Below, in pieces: positions 49,421-58,784 of a stretch of DNA of 64,000 nt (position 1 is its first letter; each line of letters starts with the position of its first letter). Source of the DNA: Candidatus Pseudoscillospira faecavium (GTDB lineage Bacteria > Bacillota > Clostridia > Oscillospirales > Oscillospiraceae). The position numbers and the translations under genes were made by a program. The DNA lies in assembly GCA_904420565.1 (NCBI GenBank), contig CAJFVV010000016.1, forward strand, positions 1 through 64,000, read 5' to 3'. The notes beneath the pieces are model-generated. The model had not been told where the DNA came from and did not search any database. It saw only the letters and a list, made by a program, of their open reading frames with translations.

Positions 49421-51433
49421 TCAATATCTTGATTGCTGATGATTGGCCAGCGCACCCAAAGTTGTTTCCGCCCAACTGTAATTGGTCAGATAGCTTCCCC
49501 GAAAAAGCTGCGCATATTCTTCCTTGCCGGTCAAATAATCATACAAATCGCACTGCACCTTTTCACATACAATACGCCGTTTGCCGTCCACTGCTTCAAT
49601 AATATCCGAGATTCCATACTCTTCCAAAGTATTTTTCAATCGGAGCGCCACTTTGCGGTATCTGGACAATGTAACCGTATTAACCGGTTCGTCTTCCCAC
49701 AAAAAACTGATTGCCTCCTCAGAGGCCACATAACCACCCCTGCGGTCCACAAGCAGCGCCAGCAATTCCTTTGCCTTTTTGTTCCTGAACGCAATCGGCT
49801 TATCCCCGACAAAGACATCAAAATATCCAAATGTACGGATGGAAACCGTACGGGTCTCCGGCAGGCTGTTCGTTTCGCCCGCCCCGGCATTTTCAATGGA
49901 ATACAGCATAACGTATCTTGGAGAATTGCTGTCCGGTTCTTTTTGGGAACAAATGGCTTTGATCCGCCGCTCCGTTTCGGTTTCGTAATCAAAATATGTA
50001 AACTCTGCCTCGCCCTTGCGCAGCAGCTCCACAAAATCTTCATATTCTGCTTCGCTGTATGCCACAAAGTTTTCCAGCGGTGTCGTTTTCTGCATCAGCG
50101 GCATCCATTCCTCTTTGCTATAGCCAAAAAACGCACACACATTTTCGCTGGCATACAGAGGTTTCACCATGCCGTCGGCCGAAACCTCAAAGGCAGCCCG
50201 GCCATCGGCAAAGCGCATGACAAGCTCTTTCATATTTTCTTTCAGCCGCGTGTTTTCCGTCCGCAAAACTGCAGCCTCTTCCGCATCCGGAACTCTGCGG
50301 CAGCAGTAAAAACTGGTGGATGCATCCACCTTGATGAAAATACCGCTGTACTGCCGGTTGATACCATCTGATGATCTTGCCCAATATGTGATCTGCGGCG
50401 GTTTTGCTCCCGGCTCATGCAGCTTTTTCCCGCAAAAATCCTGAAAGAAATCACAAACGCGATCACGATCCTCAGGGGTAACCGTGTTGATAATCCATTT
50501 CTCAAATGCATCGCCAATCCGCACTGCAAGGTTTTCAAAACATTTGAAGGTTGAAGCATCGTTGCAGTGCAGGCATTTTACTGTATCCGTATCCAGATTA
50601 AATTCAAAAATTTTGTCATATACGTCGGCAAGCGCTTTTAAATACCGCTTCGTCTCTCTTTCCTGTTTCGCCCGGTGCCGCTCTGTAACGTCCAGGCAAA
50701 CACTTTGAAACTCCGCCATCCCGCGTTCATTGACGCACTTTGTCACCCAGCCGAAAATCTGGGCACGCGTGCCATCACAGCGGAGCAGCGGCATCTCGCC
50801 GGCAACAGGGGCATCCGCAGAATAAACCCGGTTCAGGTAGAGAGAAAAGCGGCGGCGCTCTTCTATGGGAATCATCAGGAAAATGTTGTTTTTATAAAAT
50901 TCCAGTTCATCCAGCGCCCCATCCTCGGCTTCCGGAAAACGGAGAATTTCCATCATCTTTTGATTGATATAAGTAATCCGCGGCTGCTTTTCGCAGGTAT
51001 ATTTCAAAAAACCGCAGGGAATCGTTTCATTCAAAAAACGCAGATTGTGATTCTCCTGTTTCAGATCCGTGATATCTGTCAGCACAGAACAGCCCACAAG
51101 GACGTCGTTGTCCAGCCTTTTAGAGGTGAACACATCCCTTACATAGCGTACAGCCCCATCTTTTGTGATCAGACGATATTCACTGGTAAGCGTCTGCTCT
51201 TCCTGCGTCAATCTGCGCAAAAAGCCGCAATACTGCCCGCGGTCAGCCGGGTGCACCAAAGAAACATACAGATCTTTGTCCTCGCAGAGCAGCTCCTCCG
51301 GACGAACACCCACCATTTTACAGAGGTTTTCACTTACATAACTCAAATGCACCGGATCATCCAAAATATATTGGTGGAACCCACTGACCTGCTCATTCAG
51401 TATATCTTCCATATGGTTCAGCATGCGATTCAT
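49421..51433 (-). CDS. PAS-domain one-component regulator with C-terminal winged helix
   Basis: A 670-aa soluble protein. Start 51433 follows AAAGGAG. Residues about 20-130 and 150-260 are PAS domains (first: YVSENLCKMVGVRPEEL, DVLVGCSVLTDITDL; second: ITYINQKMMEILRF, FQSVCLDVTERH), a third region about 280-390 is PAS-like (FEFNLDTDTVKCL), and a fourth covers about 415-520. Residues about 555-650 form a winged helix of OmpR/SARP type (IRTFGYFDVFVGDKPIAF, KAKELLALLVDRRGGYV, VTLSRYRKVALRLKNTLEE). No kinase or receiver domain. It probably senses a small ligand or redox cue. Monocistronic. Confidence 0.8.
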   Translation of the reverse strand: MNRMLNHMEDILNEQVSGFHQYILDDPVHLSYVSENLCKMVGVRPEELLCEDKDLYVSLVHPADRGQYCGFLRRLTQEEQTLTSEYRLITKDGAVRYVRDVFTSKRLDNDVLVGCSVLTDITDLKQENHNLRFLNETIPCGFLKYTCEKQPRITYINQKMMEILRFPEAEDGALDELEFYKNNIFLMIPIEERRRFSLYLNRVYSADAPVAGEMPLLRCDGTRAQIFGWVTKCVNERGMAEFQSVCLDVTERHRAKQERETKRYLKALADVYDKIFEFNLDTDTVKCLHCNDASTFKCFENLAVRIGDAFEKWIINTVTPEDRDRVCDFFQDFCGKKLHEPGAKPPQITYWARSSDGINRQYSGIFIKVDASTSFYCCRRVPDAEEAAVLRTENTRLKENMKELVMRFADGRAAFEVSADGMVKPLYASENVCAFFGYSKEEWMPLMQKTTPLENFVAYSEAEYEDFVELLRKGEAEFTYFDYETETERRIKAICSQKEPDSNSPRYVMLYSIENAGAGETNSLPETRTVSIRTFGYFDVFVGDKPIAFRNKKAKELLALLVDRRGGYVASEEAISFLWEDEPVNTVTLSRYRKVALRLKNTLEEYGISDIIEAVDGKRRIVCEKVQCDLYDYLTGKEEYAQLFRGSYLTNYSWAETTLGALANHQQSRY

Positions 51434-51552
51434 AGCAACTCCTTTTGCAGAGACAACATCCATTTCTGAACAAATCCCCTGTGATTGCTCACAAAGGCTC
51501 CGAACGATTTGTAATTATACCAAACTTCCGTCTGCTTTACAAATCCCCGCTC

Positions 51553-51921
51553 CTACTCTGCCACAGCAAAAGCCATGGCCCGGTCGGTCTCGTGAGAAAT
51601 ACTGACATGCAGGCATTCTATCCGCCGCAGCGCCGCCGCTGCTTTCGCCCCATTGTGCAGAACAACCTGCGGCTGGCCGGCTGGATCATGGTATAATTCG
51701 ATATCCAGCACCGTAAAGCCGGAAAATCCTGTCCCCAGCGCCTTGCTCACCGCCTCTTTTGCCGCCCAAATGCCGGCGGCAGTGCAGGCAGAGTGCTCCC
51801 TGCAATAGGCCTGTTCGCAGGAGGTGTACACTTTTTCAAGAAACCGCGGTTTTTCCATCAGCCTTTTCACACGACAAACGCTGACAATATCGCAGCCGAT
51901 CCCTTTGATTCCATTGCTCAT
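51553..51921 (-). CDS. acpS: Holo-[acyl-carrier-protein] synthase
   Basis: A 122-aa enzyme that attaches 4'-phosphopantetheine from CoA to acyl carrier protein. Mg-ligand Asp11 (GIGCDIVSV) and Glu56 (WAAKEAVSKALG) are in place, and HVSISHE near the end is the family mark. The start at 51921 follows AAGGAA by 9 nt. It is the last gene of the fatty acid operon, 121 nt after the ligase. Confidence 0.93.
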   Translation of the reverse strand: MSNGIKGIGCDIVSVCRVKRLMEKPRFLEKVYTSCEQAYCREHSACTAAGIWAAKEAVSKALGTGFSGFTVLDIELYHDPAGQPQVVLHNGAKAAAALRRIECLHVSISHETDRAMAFAVAE

Positions 51922-52042
51922 AAATCGTTTTCCTTCCATGCCTTTGCCAACAAGCTGTCCCTGTTTGTGCCCTTGCACTTCAATTCATGCGCAGCGCTCT
52001 GCAGACTCTTTCAGCTTCCGGGCAGAGACGGAGCAGGAGCCA

Positions 52043-53701
52043 TTATGTCCCCTGCTCCGCCAGCGGCTTGCGTTGGTTGCGCAAAGCGGCTCTTTTAATT
52101 TTTCCGCTGATGGTCTTCGGCAGTTCCGCCACAAATTCGATGGTGCGAATCCACTTGTATTCGGCAAGCTTTTGATTGCAGAACACCCGGATTTCCCGCT
52201 CAAGCTCTTTTGTCGGCATATGCTCCCGCTCCAGCACAACAACCGCCTTGATCGCCTGGCCCCGGAACACATCCGGCACCCCCACAACGCTGCATTCCGC
52301 AACTGCCGGATGCTCCATCAGAACATGCTCCACCTCATAGGGGCCCACACGGAAGCCGCCGGTTTTAATAATATCGTCAAAGCGCCCGCAGAACCAGTAT
52401 CGCCCGTTCTCATCCATATATGCCGCGTCACCGGTGTGATATACGCCGCCGCGCCACACATGGCGATACTGCTCTTCGTTGTCGAGATAGGCAGTGAAAA
52501 TACCGCTCTGCCGGCCATCCTCCCCCGGAATGACAACCACTTCCCCGGTTTCTCCCACAGGAACCTCTTCTCCATTTTTTCCCCGCAGCGCAATTGTGTA
52601 AAGCGGGGAAGGCGTTCCCATGGAACCTGCAACCGGTTCCTCCCCTCGAAAATTGGCCATCAGAAGCGTCGTTTCGGTTTGCCCGTATCCCTCACAAAGG
52701 GGGATCCCCGTGCGCGCCGTAAATGCGCGGAACACTTCCGGCGCCAGCATTTCTCCTGCAGTGGAGGCATGCTTCAACGTGGGCATAGCGGGAATACCTT
52801 TGCGCACAAGATAGCGGTAAACCGTAGGCGGCGCACAAAAGGAAGTCACCCCGTAGCGGTTGATGATGCGGGGAAGCTGCTTTGGTTCAAAATTGTCAAA
52901 ATCATAGACCATCACCGCGCTCCCCACAAGCCACTGGCCATACAGCTTTCCCCAGGAGGCCTTGGCCCAGCCGGTTTCCGCCACTGTAAAATGCAGCCCG
53001 TTGTCCTCAGCCTGCTGCCAGTATCTGGCAGTTACAATATGGGCCAGGGGATACGTGTGATCGTGAATCACACCTTTTGGCTGGCCGGTGGTGCCAGAGG
53101 TGAAATACAGCATCATCGGGTCCTTCGCCAGCGTCGGAACGCGCTCCAGCTCCCCATTTTTTCCTTCCATAGCAGCCGTAAGATTTTCAAAACCTTCCGC
53201 TTCTCCCTGCACACACCAGAGCTTTACCGGTAATTTTGTCTCTTTCAGCGCGGCCCGTATTTTTTCCGGCACTTCATTGCGCGCCGTGCAGACAATCGCC
53301 TGCACCTTGGACACTTTGATGCGGTAAGCCAGGTCGCTTTCCGTCAGCATGTGTGTCGCCGGTATCATCAAAGCACCGAGCTTGTGCAGCGCCACCGCCG
53401 CAAACCAGTACTCGTAGCGGCGTTTCAAAATCAACATCACGGGGCTGCCGCGGCCAATGCCGGCAGCGCGGAACACCTGCGCCATCTGATTGCTGCAGTG
53501 TTTGATTTGAGAAAAGGTAAAGGTATGTTCCTCTCCTTCCGCATTGCACCACACCAGCGCTCTTTTTTCCGGCGTTTCTTCCGCGATTTGATCGACAACA
53601 TCATATCCAAAGTTAAAGTTGTCGGGGTAATCCAGGCTCAGCTGTTTCAAATTTCCGTGCGCATCGGTGCGTTCACGACAAAATTTTCGGTATACGCTCA
53701 T
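52043..53701 (-). CDS. AMP-dependent acyl-CoA synthetase/ligase
   Basis: A 552-aa adenylating enzyme of the ACSM/acetyl-CoA synthetase-like group. P-loop YFTSGTTGQPKGV near residue 200, GYGQTET near 350, GRFDDIIKTGGFRVGPYEVE near 450 and the late catalytic Lys in PKTISGKIKR. The medium-chain or short branched-acyl class fits best by pattern, but the substrate is not predictable. It lies 12 nt after accA in the FASII operon, which is unusual. AAAGGAGA precedes the ATG. Confidence 0.9.
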   Translation of the reverse strand: MSVYRKFCRERTDAHGNLKQLSLDYPDNFNFGYDVVDQIAEETPEKRALVWCNAEGEEHTFTFSQIKHCSNQMAQVFRAAGIGRGSPVMLILKRRYEYWFAAVALHKLGALMIPATHMLTESDLAYRIKVSKVQAIVCTARNEVPEKIRAALKETKLPVKLWCVQGEAEGFENLTAAMEGKNGELERVPTLAKDPMMLYFTSGTTGQPKGVIHDHTYPLAHIVTARYWQQAEDNGLHFTVAETGWAKASWGKLYGQWLVGSAVMVYDFDNFEPKQLPRIINRYGVTSFCAPPTVYRYLVRKGIPAMPTLKHASTAGEMLAPEVFRAFTARTGIPLCEGYGQTETTLLMANFRGEEPVAGSMGTPSPLYTIALRGKNGEEVPVGETGEVVVIPGEDGRQSGIFTAYLDNEEQYRHVWRGGVYHTGDAAYMDENGRYWFCGRFDDIIKTGGFRVGPYEVEHVLMEHPAVAECSVVGVPDVFRGQAIKAVVVLEREHMPTKELEREIRVFCNQKLAEYKWIRTIEFVAELPKTISGKIKRAALRNQRKPLAEQGT

Positions 53702-53713
53702 AGCATCTCCTTT

Positions 53714-54499
53714 TTATAAAATCGCGCCAGCACCGATCTTCCTGAATCGGTCATAGCGCTTTCCCACCAGATCCATATCATTGGACAGCACTTCGATTTC
53801 TTTCGCCAACAGCGCGCGAATCCGATCGTAAAACTCTTTTTTGCCGATTTCTTTTTCAGAGAGAATGCGCTCAACCACACCGAGGCTTTTGGCATCCTCT
53901 GCCGTAAGCCTAAGGCTCTGCGCTGCCGCTTCGGCTTTTGCCGCGTCTTTCCAAAGGATGCTTGCACAGCCCTCAGGGGAAATAACAGAATACACCGCGT
54001 TCTGAAGCATCCACACCCGATCTGCCACCGCAAGGGCCAATGCGCCGCCGCTGCCGCCTTCTCCCACAAGAATCGAAATCACAGGCACGCAGAGCGTGGA
54101 CAATTCCATCAGGTTTTCGGCGATCGCCTGCCCCTGTCCGCGCTCTTCCGCGCCGATGCCGCAATAGGCCCCGGAGGTGTCCACAAAACAAACGACGGGT
54201 CTGCCGAATTTTTCCGCCTGTTTCATCAGGCGCAGGGCCTTGCGGTAGCCTTCCGGGTGGGGCGCGCCGAAATTGCGCTGCACCCGCTCTTTTGCCGTGT
54301 GGCCCTTTTCCATCGCAATCACCGTCACAGGATTCCCATTCAGTCTGGCAATGCCGCCCACAATCGCCGGGTCATCCCCATAGCAGCGATCGCCGTGGCA
54401 TTCCATGAACCCTTCAAAGATGTTGCTGATATAATCCAGCCCGGTCGGCCGATGGTGGTCGCGGGCAAGCTTCACCCGTTCATACGTCGAACCCTTCAT
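53714..54499 (-). CDS. accA: Acetyl-CoA carboxylase carboxyltransferase subunit alpha
   Basis: A 261-aa crotonase-fold subunit that with AccD transfers CO2 from carboxybiotin to acetyl-CoA. ARDHHRPTGLDYI, FVDTSGAYCGIGAEERGQG, ILVGEGGSGGALA and SVISPEGCASILWKD are diagnostic. It is somewhat shorter than the about 320 aa of E. coli AccA, with a short N terminus as common in Clostridia. The ATG overlaps the accD stop by 4 nt. Confidence 0.95.
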   Translation of the reverse strand: MKGSTYERVKLARDHHRPTGLDYISNIFEGFMECHGDRCYGDDPAIVGGIARLNGNPVTVIAMEKGHTAKERVQRNFGAPHPEGYRKALRLMKQAEKFGRPVVCFVDTSGAYCGIGAEERGQGQAIAENLMELSTLCVPVISILVGEGGSGGALALAVADRVWMLQNAVYSVISPEGCASILWKDAAKAEAAAQSLRLTAEDAKSLGVVERILSEKEIGKKEFYDRIRALLAKEIEVLSNDMDLVGKRYDRFRKIGAGAIL

Positions 54500-55356
54500 A
54501 AAATGGTCCTCCTATCGTGCATCTTCAAAAGCTCAGACAGAGCATGTCTCTGGTCTGCACGGGCAACAATGCTGTCGATAAATCCATGCTCCAACACAAA
54601 TTCCGATTTTTGAAAGCCCTTGGGAAGCGCTTTTTTGGTTGTCTGCTCAACAACCCGCGCCCCTGCAAAGCCCACTGTCGCACCGGGTTCTGCCAGAATA
54701 ATGTCTGCTTCCATTGCAAAACTGGCGGTCACGCCGCCGGTGGTGGGATCCGTCAGCACACAGACATACAGCAGCCCGGCGTCGCTGTGACGCTTGACCG
54801 CCGCGCTCGTTTTTGCCATCTGCATCAAAGACAGGAGCCCTTCCTGCATCCGGGCGCCGCCGGACACTGTGAAGCCGACCACAGGCAGACGGTGCTGCAG
54901 CGCATGCTCAAACAACAGCGTGATTTTTTCGCCCACAGCGCTGCCCATGCTGCCCATCATAAAATAGGGCTCCATAACAAACAGGCCGCACTCCTGTCCG
55001 CCGATTTTGGCCGTGCCGCACAGCACAGCTTCTTCTTCCCCGCTGGCTGCGCGCACCGTTTCCACTTTCGCCTCATATCCCGGGAAATCCAGCGGATTGC
55101 CGGATTTTACCCCCGCATACAGCTCATGGAAGCTGCCTTTATCCGCTAACATCTGAATGCGCTGACGCGCTTTCATGCGGAAGTGATACCCGCAGGGGCA
55201 AACCAGGCCGGCGGCCCAAAGCCGGCTGAGCGGGATGCTCTTGTGGCAATTGGGGCACTTCTTTTCAGGCTCGCCGTCGTCACTCTGTACCGGGGCCGCA
55301 GTGCGGCCGCCTTCTTCCAGCTTGTTTTTCGGTTTCAAAAAATTGATCAGCGCCAT
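54496..55356 (-). CDS. accD: Acetyl-CoA carboxylase carboxyltransferase subunit beta
   Basis: A 286-aa subunit with N-terminal zinc ribbon and C-terminal crotonase fold (FTVSGGARMQEG, LTDPTTGGVTASFAM, GFAGARVVEQT). The zinc ribbon is odd: the first pair is the usual CPNC, but the second is CPC, one residue shorter than CxxC. The gene lies 4 nt after accC and overlaps accA. The substitution could weaken zinc binding; everything else is standard. Confidence 0.95.
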   Translation of the reverse strand: MALINFLKPKNKLEEGGRTAAPVQSDDGEPEKKCPNCHKSIPLSRLWAAGLVCPCGYHFRMKARQRIQMLADKGSFHELYAGVKSGNPLDFPGYEAKVETVRAASGEEEAVLCGTAKIGGQECGLFVMEPYFMMGSMGSAVGEKITLLFEHALQHRLPVVGFTVSGGARMQEGLLSLMQMAKTSAAVKRHSDAGLLYVCVLTDPTTGGVTASFAMEADIILAEPGATVGFAGARVVEQTTKKALPKGFQKSEFVLEHGFIDSIVARADQRHALSELLKMHDRRTIL

Positions 55357-55360
55357 TTTG

Positions 55361-56668
55361 TCACCCGTTTCCCATAAATGTCAAATCATAATTTCCGGAC
55401 GCGAAGCGCTCGTCCTCCACAATGCGCAGCTGCTCGGCAATATTGGTGGGAATGCCTTCAATCACCAATTCACACAGGGACGCGCGCATTTTTCGCAGCA
55501 TCTCCTCCCGTGTCCCGGCAAACACGACCAGTTTTCCCAGCAGCGCATCATAATACGGCGAAACCGTTGTTCCCTCAATCAGGCAGGTGTCAAAGCGCAC
55601 GGAAGGGCCTCCGGGAATATGCAGCATTTTCAGCGTTCCGCAGCTTTGCGCATTGATGCGGCACTCAAGTGCAGACCCGCTCATGCGGATCTCTTCCTGT
55701 GTGAACTGCAGAGGCACGCCCGCTGCAATGCGGATCTGCCATTTTACAAGATCGATTCCCGTCAGCATTTCCGTCACACAGTGCTCCACCTGCAGGCGGA
55801 CATTCATTTCCATAAACCAGAAATTCCCTTCCGGGTCCAGGAGGAATTCCAAGGTTCCCGCGCCCACATAGCCGATTTTTTTCACAGCCTCTGTCGCAAG
55901 GGCAATCATCCGCTTCCTCTGCGCGTCATGAACCGCCGGAGAAGGCGTTTCTTCCAGCAGCTTTTGATGCCGGCGCTGCAAGGAACAGTCACGGTCGCCA
56001 AGGCATACAACATGGCCGGATTCGTCAGCAAGCATCTGCAGCTCCACATGCCTTGCCGGGAAAATATATTTTTCAAGATAGACTCTCCCATCGCCGAAAG
56101 CGCTGGCAGCCTCAGCCGTCGCCTGCAAATAGGCTTCCTCCAGCTCCTCTTCCGCGTGAATCAGCCGGATGCCCCGGCCGCCGCCGCCAGCACAGGCCTT
56201 GAGCATCACAGGATAGCCCAACCCTGCAGCCGCACTTTTTGCCTCTTCCACAGAAGCCACGGCTTTCGTCCCCGGAATGACGGACAGCCCGGTGCCGCGG
56301 ATCAGCTCTTTGAGCGTCGCCTTGTCGCTGAGGCGCTCCATACTCTCCGGATCAGGGCCGATGAACACCAGGCCGTTTTTTCTGCACAGGCGGGCAAAAT
56401 GCGCATTTTCTGAAAGGAACCCATAGCCCGGATGGATCGCCTGTGCTCCCGCCAGCAGCGCAGCGCTGATAATCTGCTCTTCATTGAGATAACTCTCCGA
56501 GGCCTCGGGCCCGCCAATGCAATAGCTTTGATCACTGAGGGCCACATGCAGGGCGTCCTTATCTGCCTCGGAATAAACCGCCACTGTCGCAACGCCCATC
56601 TCCTTGCAGGCCCGGATAATCCGGACGGCAATTTCGCCGCGGTTGGCAATCAGTATTTTTGAAAACAT
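55361..56668 (-). CDS. accC: Biotin carboxylase subunit of acetyl-CoA carboxylase
   Basis: A 435-aa ATP-grasp enzyme. N terminus KILIANRGEIAVRIIRACKE, glycine loop KACAGGGGRGIRL, RDCSLQRRHQKLLEE, EFLLDPEGNFWFMEMNVRLQVEH and the EMLTGIDLVKWQ segment cover all family motifs; the C-terminal lid is complete. It carboxylates biotin on AccB. ATG 3 nt after the fabZ stop; tight operon. Confidence 0.97.
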   Translation of the reverse strand: MFSKILIANRGEIAVRIIRACKEMGVATVAVYSEADKDALHVALSDQSYCIGGPEASESYLNEEQIISAALLAGAQAIHPGYGFLSENAHFARLCRKNGLVFIGPDPESMERLSDKATLKELIRGTGLSVIPGTKAVASVEEAKSAAAGLGYPVMLKACAGGGGRGIRLIHAEEELEEAYLQATAEAASAFGDGRVYLEKYIFPARHVELQMLADESGHVVCLGDRDCSLQRRHQKLLEETPSPAVHDAQRKRMIALATEAVKKIGYVGAGTLEFLLDPEGNFWFMEMNVRLQVEHCVTEMLTGIDLVKWQIRIAAGVPLQFTQEEIRMSGSALECRINAQSCGTLKMLHIPGGPSVRFDTCLIEGTTVSPYYDALLGKLVVFAGTREEMLRKMRASLCELVIEGIPTNIAEQLRIVEDERFASGNYDLTFMGNG

Positions 56669-56671
56669 ACC

Positions 56672-57088
56672 TTACGCTCCTGTTATTGCGAAAGAAAATT
56701 CGGCCGATACACAGCATTTCCCATCTACAGTCACAGTCCCCTCGGCAAAATAAAACGGGTGCTTTGACCGCTTGATGCGGCACTGCGTTTCAACCGTATC
56801 GCCGGGGTGCACCGGCGCACGGAATTTCACCTGGTTCAAGCCCGTATAGACCGGAAGCTTCCCCGCTTCCATCGCATCCTGCATCAGCACGCAGGCAGTC
56901 TGTGCCAGAATTTCGCAGAGAATCACACCCGGCACAATGGGGTGGCCCGGAAAATGTCCCTGCAGGAAAAACTCATCTCCCCGCACAGTATAGTGGCCGA
57001 TAGCCATGCCATCGGTTTCCTCCACATCGTCCAGCAGCAGCATCTGCTCTCTGTGGGGCAGAATTTTCATAATGTCTTCCCGCTGCAT
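56672..57088 (-). CDS. fabZ: 3-hydroxyacyl-ACP dehydratase FabZ
   Basis: A 138-aa hot-dog-fold enzyme. Catalytic His49 in GHFPGHP and Glu59 in VPGVILCE; N-terminal LPHREQMLLLDDV is the family signature. It removes water from 3-hydroxyacyl-ACP of all lengths. Start 57088 is fixed by GGAGGTGAG; a longer frame to 57160 lacks a site. It sits between accB and accC. Confidence 0.95.
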   Translation of the reverse strand: MQREDIMKILPHREQMLLLDDVEETDGMAIGHYTVRGDEFFLQGHFPGHPIVPGVILCEILAQTACVLMQDAMEAGKLPVYTGLNQVKFRAPVHPGDTVETQCRIKRSKHPFYFAEGTVTVDGKCCVSAEFSFAITGA

Positions 57089-57092
57089 ATGC

Positions 57093-57527
57093 TCACCTCC
57101 CCATACGAAACAGCTCTGTGCCGTATTCCACCACCTGGCCGTTGGCGGCGCAAATCTCACGGATCACGCCGTCCTCTTCGGCCGTAATCTCATTCATCAG
57201 CTTCATGGCCTCAATGATGCAGAGAATCTGCCCTTTTTTCACGTGATCTCCAACAGCCACAAAGGGCGCTGCGTTTTCAGCAGGCGCAGCATAAAATACA
57301 CCCACAATCGGCGATTTTACACTGATATAATCCGCACTTTCTCCGCTGGCCGCAGCCTGCGCCCCAGGTGCGGGCGCAGGCGAGGGTGCAAAAGCGGCCG
57401 TTTCGCTTGCCGCCGCAGTACGCTCCCGCTCCAGCCGGACGGATTTGCCCTCCTCTTTGATTTCAAGCGCTGTGAGGTCAAGCTCTTTCATCAGCGTCGC
57501 GTATTTTCGGATATCAATTTCCCCCAT
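57093..57527 (-). CDS. accB: Biotin carboxyl carrier protein
   Basis: A 144-aa carrier. C-terminal biotinyl domain with Lys109 in EAMKLMNEI and the thumb APFVAVGDHVKKGQ; an Ala/Pro-rich linker (about 40-62) links it to the N-terminal helix (IRKYATLMKELDLTALEI). Start 57527 follows GAAAGG by 10 nt. The order fabF-accB-fabZ-accC-accD-accA is that of Clostridia and Lactobacillales. Confidence 0.95.
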   Translation of the reverse strand: MGEIDIRKYATLMKELDLTALEIKEEGKSVRLERERTAAASETAAFAPSPAPAPGAQAAASGESADYISVKSPIVGVFYAAPAENAAPFVAVGDHVKKGQILCIIEAMKLMNEITAEEDGVIREICAANGQVVEYGTELFRMGR

Positions 57528-57531
57528 AAGA

Positions 57532-58770
57532 TTACACCTTTCTAAAAGCAAGGCAGGCGTTGTGTCCTCCAAATCCCAAAGAATTGGAAAGGGCCAGCGT
57601 CAGCGCAGCCTGCGCCGCCACATTGGGCACACAATTCAAGTCGCAGGCCTCATCCTGTTCATCGAGATGGATGGTAGGCGGTGCAATGCCCTCTTCCAGT
57701 GCCAGCAAACAGGCCAGCGCTTCCACAGCCCCCGCCGCGCCGAGCATATGCCCGGTCATGGATTTCGTGGAGCTGACATAAGCCTTCTTTGCCTGCTCCT
57801 CGCCCAGCGCTTTCTTGATGGCCTTTGTTTCAATCACGTCGTTCATCGGTGTGCCGGTACCGTGGGCGTTGATGTACACAACATCCTCCTCGGTGTAGCC
57901 TGCTTCCCGCATGGCATCCATCATGGCCTGTGCGCCGCCCCGCGCCTCCGGATGGGGCGCGGTGATATGGTGCGCATCACAGGTGGCACCGTAGCCGCAG
58001 ACTTCCCCGTAAATTTTTGCTCCGCGGGCACGGGCGTGTTCATATTCTTCCAAAACCAGAGCCGCCGCACCCTCGCCGATCACAAAGCCTCTTCTGCGCC
58101 GGTCAAAGGGCATGGACGCCTCATCCGGGTTTTCTGCGGTGGACAGCGCCTTCATATTGGCAAAACCGGCCACAGCGGAGGGGGTAATCGCAGCCTCTGC
58201 CCCGCCGGTAATCACAGCATCGGCGTAGCCGTGGCGAATCAGGCGCATGGCCTCGCCGATGGCATTGGCGCCGGAGGCACAGGCGGTCACCGCAGGCATG
58301 GCCACGCCGCGGCAGTCGTGGCGAATGGCAATCATGCCCGATGCCATATTGCTGATCATCATGGGCACCAGCAGCGGAGAAACCCGGCGGGGCCCTTTTT
58401 CCATCAGCTTGGTGTGCTCCGCCTCAAAGGTGCCGATGCCGCCGATGCCCGTGCCGAACACCACGGCAAAGCGCTCCGGCGCCACAGTCCCCTGCACGCC
58501 GCTTTCCTCCACCGCCTGCTGGGCAGCCGCCACGGCAAACTGGGCATAGCGGTCCGTGCGCAGGATTTCATTTGCCTCCAGATAGTCCTTCGGGTCAAAA
58601 TTTTTGACCTGTGCTCCCAGCTTTGCCTTAAACTCCTCCGTATCAAACAGCGTAATGGGGCCGATGCCGTTTTTACCGCTTTTCAGTCCATTCCAGGTTT
58701 CGCTGACCGTATTCCCCAGGGGCGTGATCGCGCCCAGCCCGGTGACCACAACTCTTCTATTTTCACTCAT
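57532..58770 (-). CDS. fabF: Beta-ketoacyl-ACP synthase II
   Basis: A 412-aa condensing enzyme. Active-site Cys near residue 164 (VTACASGANAIG), His in NAHGTGTPMND and in MTGHMLGAAG, and the final GFGGHNACL loop. It elongates acyl-ACP with malonyl-ACP. Start 58770 follows GAGGAGA; the frame begins upstream at 58788 without better support. It is the only condensing enzyme in the window: no fabH is present, so initiation is coded elsewhere. Confidence 0.96.
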   Translation of the reverse strand: MSENRRVVVTGLGAITPLGNTVSETWNGLKSGKNGIGPITLFDTEEFKAKLGAQVKNFDPKDYLEANEILRTDRYAQFAVAAAQQAVEESGVQGTVAPERFAVVFGTGIGGIGTFEAEHTKLMEKGPRRVSPLLVPMMISNMASGMIAIRHDCRGVAMPAVTACASGANAIGEAMRLIRHGYADAVITGGAEAAITPSAVAGFANMKALSTAENPDEASMPFDRRRRGFVIGEGAAALVLEEYEHARARGAKIYGEVCGYGATCDAHHITAPHPEARGGAQAMMDAMREAGYTEEDVVYINAHGTGTPMNDVIETKAIKKALGEEQAKKAYVSSTKSMTGHMLGAAGAVEALACLLALEEGIAPPTIHLDEQDEACDLNCVPNVAAQAALTLALSNSLGFGGHNACLAFRKV

Positions 58771-58784
58771 TGTTTCATCTCTCC

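Noticed and set aside
52028-52058. Inverted repeat CGGAGCAGG/CCTGCTCCG at the end of the ligase gene considered as terminator
   Set aside because: It overlaps the stop codon and no T-run follows, and acpS follows on the same strand.
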